This document shows positions 25,427-39,981 of a DNA stretch of 64,000 bases, one piece after another (position 1 is the stretch's first letter; each line of letters opens with the position of its first letter). The notes beneath the pieces were generated by a model that worked only from the letters and a program-made list of their open reading frames with translations, was not told the origin of the DNA and did no database searches. The stretch is from the NCBI GenBank assembly GCA_014706385.1, contig JACGZH010000001.1, positions 868,001 to 932,000 of the forward strand, read 5' to 3'. The DNA is from Phaffia rhodozyma (Eukaryota > Basidiomycota > Tremellomycetes > Cystofilobasidiales > Mrakiaceae). Both the position numbers and the translations under genes were made by a program.

Positions 25427-25889
25427 TTTACCAATATTGAGTTAGGAGGTTGGTCTGGTTTGGTTGAAGCCTAGATCTATGAATATTGCAAACTTAGAGC
25501 CAGCAAGGACCTGATCCAATCGGTCGACTTTCTTTTTTCCTTGGATAGAAACGATCAAGATCAGATTCAAGATCTTGTAGACTTGCTTTTGTTCAACTCG
25601 ATGAACAGGTTCGGGTCAAACTACGTTGCATTTGTCAAGATTGACTCTTAAGTTCTCTGGACGTTTTTGTTCTGAATAGAAAGTATAGGCAACAAATATA
25701 CAGTGGTTAGTAACCGTAACCGATCGGGCTACGCGTAACCAGCAGAAGGAAAGAATCTCCACCTGTCCAGATGAACTGTGGCCTTGAGATCATCCCATCT
25801 CCTATACCTTCCACTCTTTCCCTCTTCATTAGCACGCTCTTGCACTTACCCTTAATCAATAGAACTTATAGAATCAGCTTGAGCACATT
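25427..25889. promoter_or_regulatory. Divergent promoter, RRM gene / RPT4
   Basis: 463 bases between divergent start codons. The sequence GTAACCGTAACCGATCGGGCTACGCGTAACC at about 25710-25740 repeats the GTAACC hexamer three times. I did not identify the proteasome-associated control element GGTGGCAAA. Confidence 0.45.
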
Positions 25890-28260
<2,371 letters not shown>

Positions 28261-28483
28261 AAGGATGCTTTTTGCGTTTAGAAGCGATATGACAGGGGAG
28301 ACTGTTTTGTATTTGTTAATTCCTTTTCTGACGTCCTCTTGTTCTATACATATATATTACATGGATGCTTCATCGTTTGTTGCGAATTCACATACAACAT
28401 CAAACCCAGTGGCCATGCGCGCCCAAATCAAGTTGCGCTCTCAATGACCGTCGTTAGAAGAGCTTGACAAATAGTTATACCTT

Positions 28484-31400
28484 TCAGATGTCATCGGTCT
28501 GAGAGAAAGTCTCCCAGTCTAACCTTCGCTTAGGAGTCTTCTTGGGTGGACCAAGATGAATAAGATGGCGCATTGTCGGTCTTCCGTGTGGACAATTCTA
28601 GACAACGAGAGAGGAAAAGATTAATTGGCATCGAGAAGATGGGATTCTGTGAATCTGAGAACGAAAGGAAGGCTTACCCATGGCTGATCGATACGTCCCA
28701 TGTTCTCCAATACCTAGAATTCACAAGAGACGAGGAGTCACGTTAGTCAGAACCCAATATATAGCAAATGAGACAGCAGCAAAATAGACTTACTTTAAGC
28801 ATCTGTCGCTTCGACAATGGTTTCCCAACCATGATACTCTTTCTACAAGCCCTCGAAGCAAACATTCGTCGGGCTTTTGAACAACGGACCATCTCGCCCG
28901 AAGGCGACTCTCGTATCAAGTGAAGAAGTTCTTCGAGATCTAGGGTTGAAGCAGAAGAACAGAAATTCAATCGGGTGTTCTACTTTCATCCTTCTGAGAT
29001 GAGGCCATGAGAATGAAAGACGACGAACCTTGAAAATCAAATACTGTTTCTTTGCTAACAGGCTGAGCACAGAGTGAGACTCTACCAGGATACCAACTCT
29101 CCCCTTCCATTCCGTCGTCCAAATTCGGCTCGGTCTCCTCATCATCATGGTTACCATCAACAGCAGAAGAGAATTCGACGTCAAACCCATTCTTTCGGAG
29201 GATGGAAAGGTTGTCTTGTACGAGGACGGTGTCGACAGCTGAGAGTTCCAATGGCCGAGGTCTAAGAAGAATAAAGAGTATTGAGCGCATTCACAAAGGT
29301 CCTCGAAAGAGAATCAGTCACACCATCGTGAGAGAAATATAAGATGAGCGGCAAGATCGCTGACCGTATGAGTTTTTGGGATTGAATCTTGGTCTCCTTT
29401 TGTAAGAGTTCAAAGTTCACTTTTTCATCTCTGAATCAGTTTGCGTCCCAAGAACGAGACAAGTGTTCCGACCAAGGTAAATTAGTTCAAGATGCACGAG
29501 CCTGATTCAATGACGAATAGTGTTGACCAAAAGAAACATACGCTGCATGCTGATCGACGATGAACAAGTCCTCTCTGCCTTCTTTCCCTCGCTTGCTAGT
29601 GATAATGAAACCCAAGTTGAACTGGCCCAACACATTCATCTGTTTGAAATCCGATTTCAGCACAATCCGATCCAATGTCTCTTCCGCTGCGGAAGATCTG
29701 ATATCCGATATTTCGAGATCGCCTTCTGACATTTCCTGACCCTCGGGATCTCTTGGTTTCGAACCAGTATCGTCGGAGGTGGTTTGCAAGGAAGGTAGAC
29801 ATCGATAGTGTGATTGAATGGAAGAGAGAGAGTAGCGCAGAGTCGTTCGAGACAGCCGATCAGGCCTTCTAGGATCGGTTTGGGAGTAAGATGGGAGAGG
29901 AGGGGGAGAAGGAAGAACCTGGGTCGGGAAGCGGGGTTGGGAAGTAGTACATCTGTCTTCTCCCTCCCGTTCTTGTTGAACAAACAATGGTTGAGGATCA
30001 TCATGATCAAACTCTGAGCAGCCGCCTACTCCATCGCCATCATCATCTTCACCGTCTTCTGAATCGATGATTTTCCGCTTTCTACGTCCGTTCTCTGATT
30101 CTCCTTCTTCTTCATCTTGCTCAGAAGATAGTGAAGCCCGGCGATGGATGAGAATCTCCCTTTGAATTTGAGGTTGATCTGTCGAATCGGGTTCAATCGA
30201 TTTCGAACTATCATCAGCATATATCTGTTCTTCACCTTCCGATTGCTCTTCATTCATCTGCTCAGCTTCCGACTCTTTTACGTCATGACCAGCATGGTGA
30301 TCCTCGATCTCGTTCGCGCTATCGCCAAGTTCCTCCTTCTTCTCTGGCAGACGTTTACCAAACACCGACAGAATACTTGTCTGTCTTCCTCCGTCCGAGC
30401 GCCCGTACGGACGCGAATCTCTTATTGAACTCTGTTGGGTACTTGGAGGAGACATCTCCTCACGGTCAGAGTCCTGTTGGGTCTCATTCTGTGATTGTGT
30501 TTGAACCGAAGAAAGAGGGAGGGGGAAAGAGTTGGAGGACGAGTGAGAGAAGAAGACTAAGAGCTTCGACTAAAGTCACGAAGTGGTCCAGAATTGAATC
30601 AAGAGTATTAAATCCGAATCAGCTTCTCGAGGAAAATTAAAGAGTATGATTGCAGTGGGCAGCTAGAAAGTCAGAGACTAGTAAAGGAACAAGGATAAAT
30701 CTACATACTCTGAACCCATCGACGATGTCTGTTTCGTCATGCAAGAAGATCGTCCTTTTATCTGCCGTCACGTTTACATCGCACGCAGCTTTTTTGTTTC
30801 AAAAGAGGAAGATATACCATATAAGAGTATTTCAGAAGCGAGAGAAGTCGGGTAAGTTCAGGAAGAAGTTTCCGGAAACATAATCAAAGGAGGTGTCAAA
30901 CTACATAAGAACAGACTTTTGGGAAGCTGAAGATCTAGAATCACTACAGGCGACTGATTGGGGTTTGTCGACCGATAGACCTCGTTAATCATCTTGGCCA
31001 GCTGTGATAAGCGCGAAGTGCATTAGAGCTCAGAGAGAATGATTCTGTTACGTTTCGATTTATGCAGTTTCAAAACTTGTTTTTGTGAGATGGCATATGT
31101 ATTTAGAATTACCTTTGAGGAATTACAAGGTCTTCCACTTCATCCCAGACAGAAACAACAGTAGATGAAATACGTGAGATCTCGGAATATCACAACAACG
31201 TCTTAGGGGGATTACATACTTGATGGAATAGAATTGACGGTCAGGAGATGATCGACCGTGACCATCTAGAGAGATCATGCCTTCAAGTCTATAAGTCCGC
31301 GTTGTCCTGTTCCAACGGAGGATGCAAACATAGATCATCAGATGAACTGAAAGGTTGTGCGATATGGAATTGGGTAGTGGAGAGAAAACCCTCACGAGTC

Positions 31401-32432
31401 TTCTTTGTCTATCAGTTCAAGTTCAAGGGAAATAGGTTGCATCTCGACTGGTGCTTTCGGACCCCACAGTGCAGAGATCGTAGTTCTAAGAGAAGTCGAG
31501 GAGGTTGTTTGAAGGTGGACTGTACGTTTCCTTGAAGGATGAATTTGGAAAGATCGTTAGTCTCGGGATGGTGATGTATGAGAAGGAGCCAAGGAAACAG
31601 GGAAGAATACTAACGACCCTTTGCCTTTGCCGGTTCCGACTACTGAGATTCTAACGTCGGCTCCAGTCAAGCAGCTTACCAGCGCGTAGGCAGTCAGAAG
31701 ATGTAATGCTTTGGCAAACTCCCTTTTGGCGTTCTTATTAAATTCGTATCTTCGAACAGGAACCGGTTGAAAGATCTTTTTTATTGTTACGGTAGTTCCT
31801 CTCTGTAGCAGTTTTACGCCGGAGAGAGTTTTTTCTTTAAAAAAAGTTTCAGTATATCTGGAAGGAGGTTTGTGAGCCAACGGGCGGAAGGTGATTCGAT
31901 GAGATGTAGACTCGCCATTCTAGCAACCGTTTTGGTCGAATCTACCACTTGACCCAACCTATTGAATGTGATGATCGTTCCCAAAGGCGCCTCTTGTTGC
32001 GTTGCGGTGACAACCTCGACCGATTCGCTCAAAGCACACAATGAAGACAAAGCTTCTCCACGAAAGCCAAACGAGCTGACTGAAGACAGATCAGCGAACG
32101 ATGTCAATTTGGAAGTGTGATGTTTAAGAGCTATATGGTCGAAGAGAATAGATCGCATCGTCAGTCGATACAGCCTCTTAACTTTCAGAGAAAGAAAAGA
32201 CAGCAAACAGACCTATCGACGGATAATCCACTTTATTGATACCTGAACCATTGTCGACAACTTCGATGACTTCGAGGCCAAAATCCTTGAAGCGTACCTC
32301 GACCGATGTGGAGCCTGCGTCAAGCGCGTTCTCGACGAGTTCCTTGATAGCCGTTTGAAGATCGGTGACGACTTGTCCCGAAGTGATTCTATGTACTGAC
32401 GGCTTGTCTATGGGGAGTATATTAGACGCCAT
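28484..32432 (-). CDS. PMS1: DNA mismatch-repair endonuclease Pms1 (PMS2 orthologue)
   Basis: MutL-alpha subunit that nicks DNA in mismatch repair. The start ATG at 32432 begins MASNILPIDKPSVHRITSGQ. The N-terminal GHKL ATPase motifs are ELVENALDAGS (I), VVDNGSGI (II) and SFGFRGEAL (III), and TTVTIKKIFQPVPVRRYEF matches the family transducer region. A long acidic, Ser-rich linker follows (about 29800-30450), then the C-terminal dimerisation/endonuclease domain: FKQMNVLGQFNLGFIITS and LFIVDQHA. The metal-binding motif DQHAX2EX4E is complete once the intron between 29542 and 29430 is removed (DQHA-ADEKVNFELLQKE). The end carries the conserved PWNCPHGRPTMRHL, with the stop at 28484-28486. Many small exons in 28.5-29.5 and 30.6-31.9 kb were not individually delimited. 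It is divergent from the O-fucosyltransferase-like gene. Confidence 0.93.
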
Positions 32433-32785
32433 GAGCTCTATCTATGACGATTTGTTCTTCGTCTTTACAACAGCCAAAGATCAACCGCCGAGTGCCGAGT
32501 GCTTCTTGAAGATGTTAACAGAGATCGTTAGATGAGCAACGGAATTTGAACGCGACGCCAAGACAAACGACCCGACGCGACGCGTGTCTTAGGTAAGCAG
32601 ACTTTTCAAATAAGCTTTACCTCTGCTGCGCCTCCACCAAGTACAATCTTGTCCTTTCCAGTCTAAACCATCCGGGCTGCTTGGCTTCTCACTTCCTCCA
32701 TCTTCTTGTCCACACACCACCGACACACAGTCTTTTCGTTTTTGTCCCTCGTTGTTTTTTCGTAGCCCATTCGGATCCCAGCACC
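32433..32785. promoter_or_regulatory. Divergent promoter, PMS1 / O-fucosyltransferase-like
   Basis: 353 bases between start codons. It holds two overlapping CGACGCGACGCGTG-type sequences near 32571-32586, which include an ACGCGT core that matches the MluI cell-cycle box known upstream of yeast DNA replication and repair genes. This is a sequence match only. Confidence 0.45.
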
Positions 32786-35238
32786 ATGGCAGTCGCCTAC
32801 CAACCTTTAGGATCTAGAGTGTCTTCCTGGGTTCCCAAACGTTTCGTTCCTCTAAACAAGCTGGTTCGTTCGGAGATGTTTCAACTGAATTCAAATGTTA
32901 CTCCGAATAGTCAATTCACCTTTCCTCTCCCGTTCTTTCGTCTCATCGTTATTCTCTATCGCTCTTTTTCCTCAGATCATTATCTGTGGAATCCTTTTTA
33001 CATTCATTCTCGTCCTTCTTCCGTTCGTCAATGAGACAGCCCATGATTCAGTCATCGACGGAGCGAGCTCAGTTTCTAGTCTGGTCCAATGGGGAAGCGC
33101 TACACCCTGGACTGGGAAGAATGCAAGTGATGGCGCACTCAGGAGTTATGGCAAGAAAGACAACTTCCGAGGTAAGTTGTACCTTTCTCCTGTTCTTGTT
33201 TCTGCCCGTTCTTCCTTCTGCTTCCCGGACGTTGTCCCTTTCGATCAGGCTTCGCGCGGAAAGCCTTCGTTGAAGAAACGCGCATATAATCGACTTCCTG
33301 CACCGGGACCAGTTCCGCTCTACAAGCAGATACTAAGCCTCGCTTGTTTGTCATCTTGTGCAACAGAAAACCTTCGTCCGGATATGAATTACATCATGTC
33401 TGGTTTCCATTCTGGATGGAGTGAGTCCAGTGTCTCATACTTCTGTCTTTAGCCATGTTGCTTAACCTCGTTGCTTTTCATGCGTCGGTCCAATTAGCAA
33501 ACGATGTGATGATGGGAGCTAATTGTACGTCTACACTTCTTTCTCTAGCTGATAACAATGAGCAACTATCCACTCACCCTTTTTCTTCGTTACTCTAAAT
33601 TCAGTGATCCACCTTGGTCTCTTGACCAACCGAACGCCTATCCTTTTTCCTTTCCCTCCTGCGCGACATCTTCGATACATTGACGATGCAGCGCACATCC
33701 CGCCTTCCCTTCCTTTCGAAACCGTGTTTGATCTTCCTCGATTGTCACATACTATTGGGATTCCTCTTGTTCGAATCTCCGAGCTTAAGGCTAGAGTTCC
33801 TGGTAAGCTTTTAGTCGGGCAGGAGGAGGACACCATTCAGCCCGTAGAAGAAGAAATTGGAGGGTGGAGTATCTGGATGGTGACCAACCCGGAGTGGCAC
33901 AAGCCAAAGACCTCGGATCAGGAGGAAGAACAGAATAAGGAGATCGAGGACGGAAGGAGGTGTTATCAGTTGGATACCTACAAGATCAGTAAGTCTCGTC
34001 CCGCTCAGGCGATGAACGCACACACTTACCAATGCAATGCCTTCATGCTTTTCAGAGCCATACTTCACACCCGTTCCCGTCACTTTCCGACCGGTCATTG
34101 ACTGGACATCTGTCCACTTTGCCGCCCTCGCCTCCCTCTTCAAACCTCTGCCCAACCCCTTCACCCAGTTCTATTTGACTCAAGTCCCGTCTTACTTTAC
34201 CGAGCGACACAGAGAGCAGCCAAAACTCGCACCCGACGACCACGTGCTCTACATCGATTTCCTGTACAATCTTGGAGAAGCTGAAGGTGACTCCAGATAC
34301 GATTGGACTGGCCGAGGCAAGCTTGGGAAGGTTGGAGCTTGGGAGACCGTTGGAAAGTACATGAGGTGGGAGCCAGAGATCGAGGAGATGACCAAGGGAT
34401 ACCTCAGGAGGGCGTTTGGAGTCAAGGATAAGAAAGGTGCACGAATACCTCCGGTGAGTCACGCCTCATCGTCTTCAGTTCTTCAAGATCTTTCTCTAGT
34501 TAAGTCTCATATAACTCTTCACAGTTCATCTCTGTTCACATCAGAAGAAGTGACATCGGTGATATCTGCAAGGATCTGTCGTCAGAAGAACTCGCAGGAA
34601 CGACCGACAAGAATTGCTATGCTCCTATCCAAAAATACGCCGATAGAGTGGCCGAGGTTCAGAAACTTCTTCTCGAAGAAAAGGGCATCAAGACCGCTCA
34701 TGTATTGGCCACGACGGATGAGCATGACGAGAGCTTCTTGAAGGAGGTTAGAGATCTGGGATGGATCATGCTAAACCATGATAAAGAATTGACTATTGAG
34801 AAGAATGGGCTTTGGTGCGTTGCCATCCTTATCTTCCGTTGTGTTTAAGCACTGGGATACTAACCAAAAGGTTGTTTTCGCGTACAATTCTCTTTTTAAA
34901 TATAGGTATCCAACTCTGATCGATTCGATTGCTCTCTCCCTCGGTACCGGCTTTGTTGGTACCTCTGGTAGCACCAGTATGTTCTACTTTCTACTATGTA
35001 TCTTCTTTTGTTGAGGAGGTTCTTATCGCCTGCCTTTACCTTGACAAAACAGTGAGTATTTTGGCGCGACGAAGAGTCGAGGAATGGAACGGCGGAATCG
35101 GCAGGCAGGTCCTGCGGAAGTATGGAGTAAGTTGTGATGTCCCTTTATGTCTTCTGTCCTTGTAGCCCGATGTCATCAAGAATTGTAACTCACTAGATCC
35201 TCTCTGGGATTCCACAGGGTTTGGATGATGAAAATTAA
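32786..35238 (+). CDS. Type II membrane protein with O-fucosyltransferase-like GT-B domain
   Basis: Predicted Golgi/ER glycosyltransferase. Ten exons: 32786-32863, 32976-33171, 33367-33420, 33498-33524, 33605-33988, 34056-34453, 34525-34814, 34906-34976, 35053-35126 and 35218-35238. All are in phase; 530 residues. A cytosolic tail (LGSRVSSWVPKRFVPLNKL) precedes one signal anchor (IICGILFTFILVLLPF). The lumenal part starts NFRENLRPDMNYIMSGFHSG, followed by WSTNDVMMGANLIHLGLL. The catalytic-type C-terminal half reads FISVHIRRSDI, CYAPIQKYADRVAEVQ, LATTDEHDESFLKEVRDLGW and LIDSIALSLGTGFVGTSGST. This resembles the PF10250 fucosyltransferase fold and related basidiomycete proteins. The usual HxRRGD is HIRRSD here. 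Donor and acceptor specificity are unknown. Confidence 0.75.
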
Positions 35239-36204
35239 GAAGAACCAGGACGACGTTCTCCTCTAACTCTTACTCTGAGCCACTGCCGTCTCCGTCCATC
35301 TCTTTTCCATCAATCTGGCCACATCTGTCGTTCGTTTGTCTGTGGTATATCTGTCGGTCCTTTTTGTGATATGATTTGAAATATGTGTACTATGTTTTTC
35401 CGTCTTGTCTTTCATTACACACTCATTTACTCTCTAATTCCTTTTCGTTCATCGAGTTTCCCTCTCTTTTCTCTCTATTGACTTCCGGTAGTGAACTTTC
35501 GGCTTATACTGTCCTTATTCATTATACTTATCTATCAATTCCCTTATCCATTTTGATCCGTACAATCTCTATGTGTTGTCTTTTTGTTTCCTTTCTCTGT
35601 TCTTTTGGGTCTCTGTTCTCCTTTATCCTTGTCCTAAAGATTTATCATCTACTCACGAGTGTACGATTCTTCTTTCGTCCTTCCTTCTTTTCTGCAGATA
35701 TAAGATGAGTAAAGAGGGCAAAGAGGACATGTCATCGTGATATTTCGACAGCTCTGTCAGAGAACAGACTGAAGGATCGTGAAAAAGAGATGAAAGTATG
35801 AAGAGCAGGTTTGGCGAGAGAAACATGGAACGAAGAAGCTGAAGGACGGGAAGAATGGATGAATGTGGGAGAATTCAATGAAAAATTAGGAGGCAAAGAA
35901 GAGAGGGTATAAATGCAATTAAGAAACACTTGAGAAAAAGAAGAGAAACGTGAGGATATGAAACAGGAGCTTGAGCAAGGATAGCATAATCAATGAATTG
36001 GAGAATGTTTTTGTAGACCGGTGGTTTGAATGACAGTGTGAAGATCTTTGAAAAGAAGGAAAAAGGAGGGACAGATAGACGCAATTTGCAAGAAGAAAGA
36101 AACAACACGAACAAGGAAACAAAAAAAAACGCAAGTACAGTAGGAAAGAGGCAAGGCGGAAGGGTTGCAGGAGGAGGGTAGGGATAGGTTTCCAAGAGCT
36201 CAGC
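35239..36204. other. Convergent 3' flanks, strongly T/C-rich then A/G-rich
   Basis: About 965 bases between two converging stop codons. The left half is pyrimidine-rich on the plus strand (TCTTT, TTCCTTTCT) and the right half is purine-rich, so both transcripts would have U/C-rich 3' untranslated regions. No gene was seen. Confidence 0.5.
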
Positions 36205-38926
36205 TCACTTCTTCCTTCCTACCTCTCTCCTTACTTTTCTCTCTTTTCTCACCGCTTTCCTCCTTCCTCCACCCCAACCTTCGTCCTCTGCTTCTTTTCT
36301 TGAAGATGATAAAGCCAAAGCTACCAAAGCGGACGCTCTTCTCTCTTCCTCCTCTACATCTAATTCTCGCGGCGGCAGACCTAACTCTAACGTGTCTGGA
36401 CTCGAGATACAGAATATAGGGACAGGGCCGCTTCGATGCTTGATCGACAAAGGGGATGAAGCTTTATTCTGTCGTCGATTGGGGGTCTTGAATCTGAAAG
36501 CGTGGTTAGCTGCGGTGGCAGCGGCGACGGCAGCAGCAGCAGCGGCTTTGATTTCGGCTTGAGCTTTGGCCTTAGCGAGTGCGACTGCTTGAGCAGTAGA
36601 GTCAGCTGCTAGAGTCTCTCGAAGAGATTTGATAGATCTCTGAGCGCGTAGGATCCCGAACCGAGATCCTCCAGTCGCCGCCGAGGTGGCTGATGCAGTA
36701 GAGGCTGGAGATGTAGTAAATGAAGAAGACGAAGAAGAGACGGTAGCAGCCCGAAATCGAGGAGGGGAAGAGTTATCCAGAGGAGAATCTTCAAACGAAC
36801 ACATCGGCGTGGCATACCAACCGTCTTCTTCTCTGTCGTCAGTTCCTTCCGTCCATACCCAACCGGGACAGGTCGTCCGCGACCAACCTTCACCTTCGCC
36901 GAAGGAGATCTTTGGTGTGAGCACAGGTGATGGGATGGTTTCTGAGACAGATCCATGGGGAGTTACCGGAGAGGATGTCGATGTTGATCCTGATTTTGAA
37001 CCAGAGGATTGATTGAAAAAACTGAGGGAAGAAAATGGTGGAAGATCCTCTCCTTCTTCCGAGCCGCAAACGACGGTGGAAGGCGTTAATTTAGGAATGA
37101 GTGGGGCTGATCTGAGATGAACCGAGACGGGCTTTTCATTCGCCACGTTCTCGGAACAAGAAGCAGAAGAGGAGGATAGAGGGAAAGAAAGAACAGCAGG
37201 AGAAGAAGATTGCCTAAGTATCGGAGGGGCATCTTTAGGCATCAGAGTGGACGTGGACGGTATTATCGACGATGGCGTTGACGAGATGGTCGATTGGAGT
37301 GTGTTTTTTATTGTCTCCAACCAACCCGTAGGAAGAGGAGGGACGGCCTCTGACGAAGAGTTTGAAGACCCCGTACGTCGGGCGAGAACAGGTGTCGACG
37401 CTGTGTGGCGGAGTGTTCTCTTCAAAAGCGTGTCGTGAGCTTGGTCCGGTAGTTTTGGCTGTGTAGAGAGAGCTGGTCTCTTGAGTATAGCTTCATCCGA
37501 AGCAGGAGAAAAGGAGGAAGATGAAAAGAACGTAAACGCGTTGAAGAATTTCGGTTTGACCGATGTGGACGCAGAGGAGTTTGGGGAAGAAAGTTGAGCG
37601 AGGGAAGATATCCGACGTAACGACCGAGCGGCCTCCGAACTAGCAAATAAGCTCTTGTCTTCTCTAACATCTGATTCCGAAAACTCTAACGCCTGTTGTG
37701 CAGGTCCAGCGTTCGGTAATGGCAGTGGTGTTTGACCATGATGGATAGATCGATTGAATGGTCGGATAGGTCTTGAAGAAGCTTGCGACATTCGAAGATC
37801 TTCAACCGACTCGTTAAACGGGATGGACCACGTCGCGTAAGATTGGTCGTCATCTGCGTCATCTTCACTCGCGCTTTGATTCTCGAACGCCTGAACGTTT
37901 AGATCAGGAGGGGACAGAATGATCGTATCCGCCGCGGAGAAAGTCGAGAGTGAGGAAGATAGCGAGCCACATTCTTCTTCGCTGTGACAGTTGTTTATGT
38001 TGTTGTTATGACCATTTTGGATGTCCTGGAAGGAGGGTACAGCCCTAGGCATCCTACCTGTAGTCGGATGATCGACCAAAGAAAAGGCGTCGGCAGGATA
38101 ATGATATACAATCGCGTTCGACGATGAATCCCACTCTTTTGACAAACGATGGTGCAGTTGTTGATGACGATGTTGACGGCTATGCTGACGATTGTCTACC
38201 ACAGGCCTAAAAGCGCTCCAGGGTTTCTTCGCCTTCCCAGTCTCCCGTTCACTCTGCTCATCGACATTTCGACCAAGGCTGGTCGACCCCGACCCCGGCT
38301 CCGATTTTGGTATTGACTCGACCGTGTCCGTATCTGTATCAGAGTTCGAGTCAAGTTGAGAAGTCGAGTCGGTCGTCGACGACGAGAAATGATCTTCAAA
38401 TAAGAATCGTTCGATCTCTGAAACTTCTTTTGTTTCACGTGCGTGAGTCGCCTCTTGTTGCTCCTCTTCTTCTTGGGCCCGAATCCAAGCAGCACGTTCT
38501 TTGATCCGTATGCTCTCCGGGGTGATCACTCTTGTCTCTGTATAGCCTGATAGCATCAACGCATAAACATATACACACACATATGAAGAACAATAAATCA
38601 TCATCCGTTAGGATCAACATCTGGAATTCTCCTCCAGAGAAGAAGAAAAGAGGGAGAGCAAAAGCAGACGTACCGGCTTGAGCGAGAAGCTGTTCCAAAG
38701 ACTGATACTGTACCACTCCTTTTGCGCCTGGTTGTCTTTTCAGCCTGACGGTCCCTCTACTCGGTGCTTTTTTCGATGGAGTGTCGTCAGAACTCTGACC
38801 TGTTCTCGAGCCTGTTAACGATGATGATGAGGCAGTGGTAGTATCTAAGTTGGACGAAGGACGTGTTGGTTTCCGTATAGGAGTCGAAGGGTTCAAGGGA
38901 CCTGCGGCATGTCGTCCGGCAGACAT
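36205..38926 (-). CDS. Serine-rich orphan protein (864 residues)
   Basis: Not recognised. Two exons, 38674-38926 and 36205-38546, in phase, giving MSAGRHAAGPLNPSTPIRKP at the start. Low-complexity Ser/Thr/Pro sequence predominates (DHFSSSTTDSTSQLDSNSD, RSSSSSPAV-type runs). Short regions look structured: RIKERAAWIRAQEEEEQQEA, TGWLETIKNTLQSTI, a Trp-containing segment (GWSRTTCPGWVWTEGTDDRE) and an Ala-rich helix (ALAKAKAQAEIKAAAAAAVA). The C-terminus is basic (RKAVRKERKVRREVGRKK). Both frames through the long exon are open over hundreds of codons, but only this one has matching splice phase with exon 1. It is probably a regulatory or scaffold protein; function unknown. Confidence 0.7.
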
Positions 38927-39981
38927 TTCTCTCTCTCTCTGTCTGACTGAACGAACCGAAAATCGAAACCCCAGGAAGAACAAGGATCAGTCAACTTTCT
39001 TGAGATCAAGGTAAGTTTGGTCGATGCTTCAAGACGTGAGCCTGACAAGTCTTCATTCTCATCGTTCGAGACTTGCTTTGGACGACACTTTCGAGCACTC
39101 AGACGACTACCAAACGTCCCTCAAACACAAACAGTGGAAGACAGGACACATACCGCGTTATAAACTTTCCTCGGAGAACAGCGAACAAACAAGTCTATCC
39201 GGGTATAGTGTGTTCCGGCGATCGAAACGACTGAGGTATACTTATATTTCCCGTTGAGCGAGAAACCCCCTGGGTATATATATGAGCTGTATCTCTCCTG
39301 CTATGGTCTTGTCAGTGTTGTGTATCCTCTGAAAGAAACCAGGGATCAAAACAAGTGAAGAGGGCGGGATGAAGAAAAGATCGGAGGGGGAGGCGGGATG
39401 GGATTTAACGTACAAGTTGAACGAAACTCTTTTCATATTATTTTCTTGCATCTTAACGCGTCAGGCGATAACAACGGATCTTGCGCACGCGACCTACACA
39501 CACACACATATACACATCTATCTTCTTTCTTTCTTTCCAGATAGACTCGAGGCGATGAGTACCGCGAGAGAAAGAGAAAGAGCGCGAGAGAGAGAAGAGA
39601 AAGAGGGGTGAACAAGATAAAGATGAAGACAAAGACAAACAGAGATCTGTAGACCAAGAGAGAGGAACAAGAAAGAACCTATTGACCTAACCAGGTTGAG
39701 AAGCAATAGAAAGAAAAGCAAAAGGATTATAATACGAGTTTGGTTTATGATAGCTCGAATGAGTTTGTGATTTGCTGTGATTAGAAGACTTGTGAAGAGA
39801 AACCCAGATTGACAAAGAAAAAGAAACCCCCTATAAACCACAAGATGTAAACGAAACACCAAGAAAACCCTTTCCCTCCTCCCCGTCTTCCCCAAAAGTA
39901 ACCGAAAGAAGAAAGAGAAGAAAAAGAACACAGACTAAAAAATGATAAAGAAAAGAAAGAAAAAGATGAGAGAGATATCGT
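38927..39981. other. Spacer between serine-rich gene promoter and RNA-binding gene 3' flank
   Basis: About 1.05 kb. It contains short CA and GA runs (about 39498-39515 and 39565-39600). No convincing exon was found. It must hold the promoter of the serine-rich gene. Confidence 0.45.

Noticed and set aside
35376..35708. 110-codon frame after the O-fucosyltransferase-like gene
   Set aside because: T/C-rich 3' flank, no family match; likely untranslated region.
39433..39931. Several overlapping frames rich in Leu/Ser/Phe
   Set aside because: Products of pyrimidine-rich simple sequence; no conserved features.
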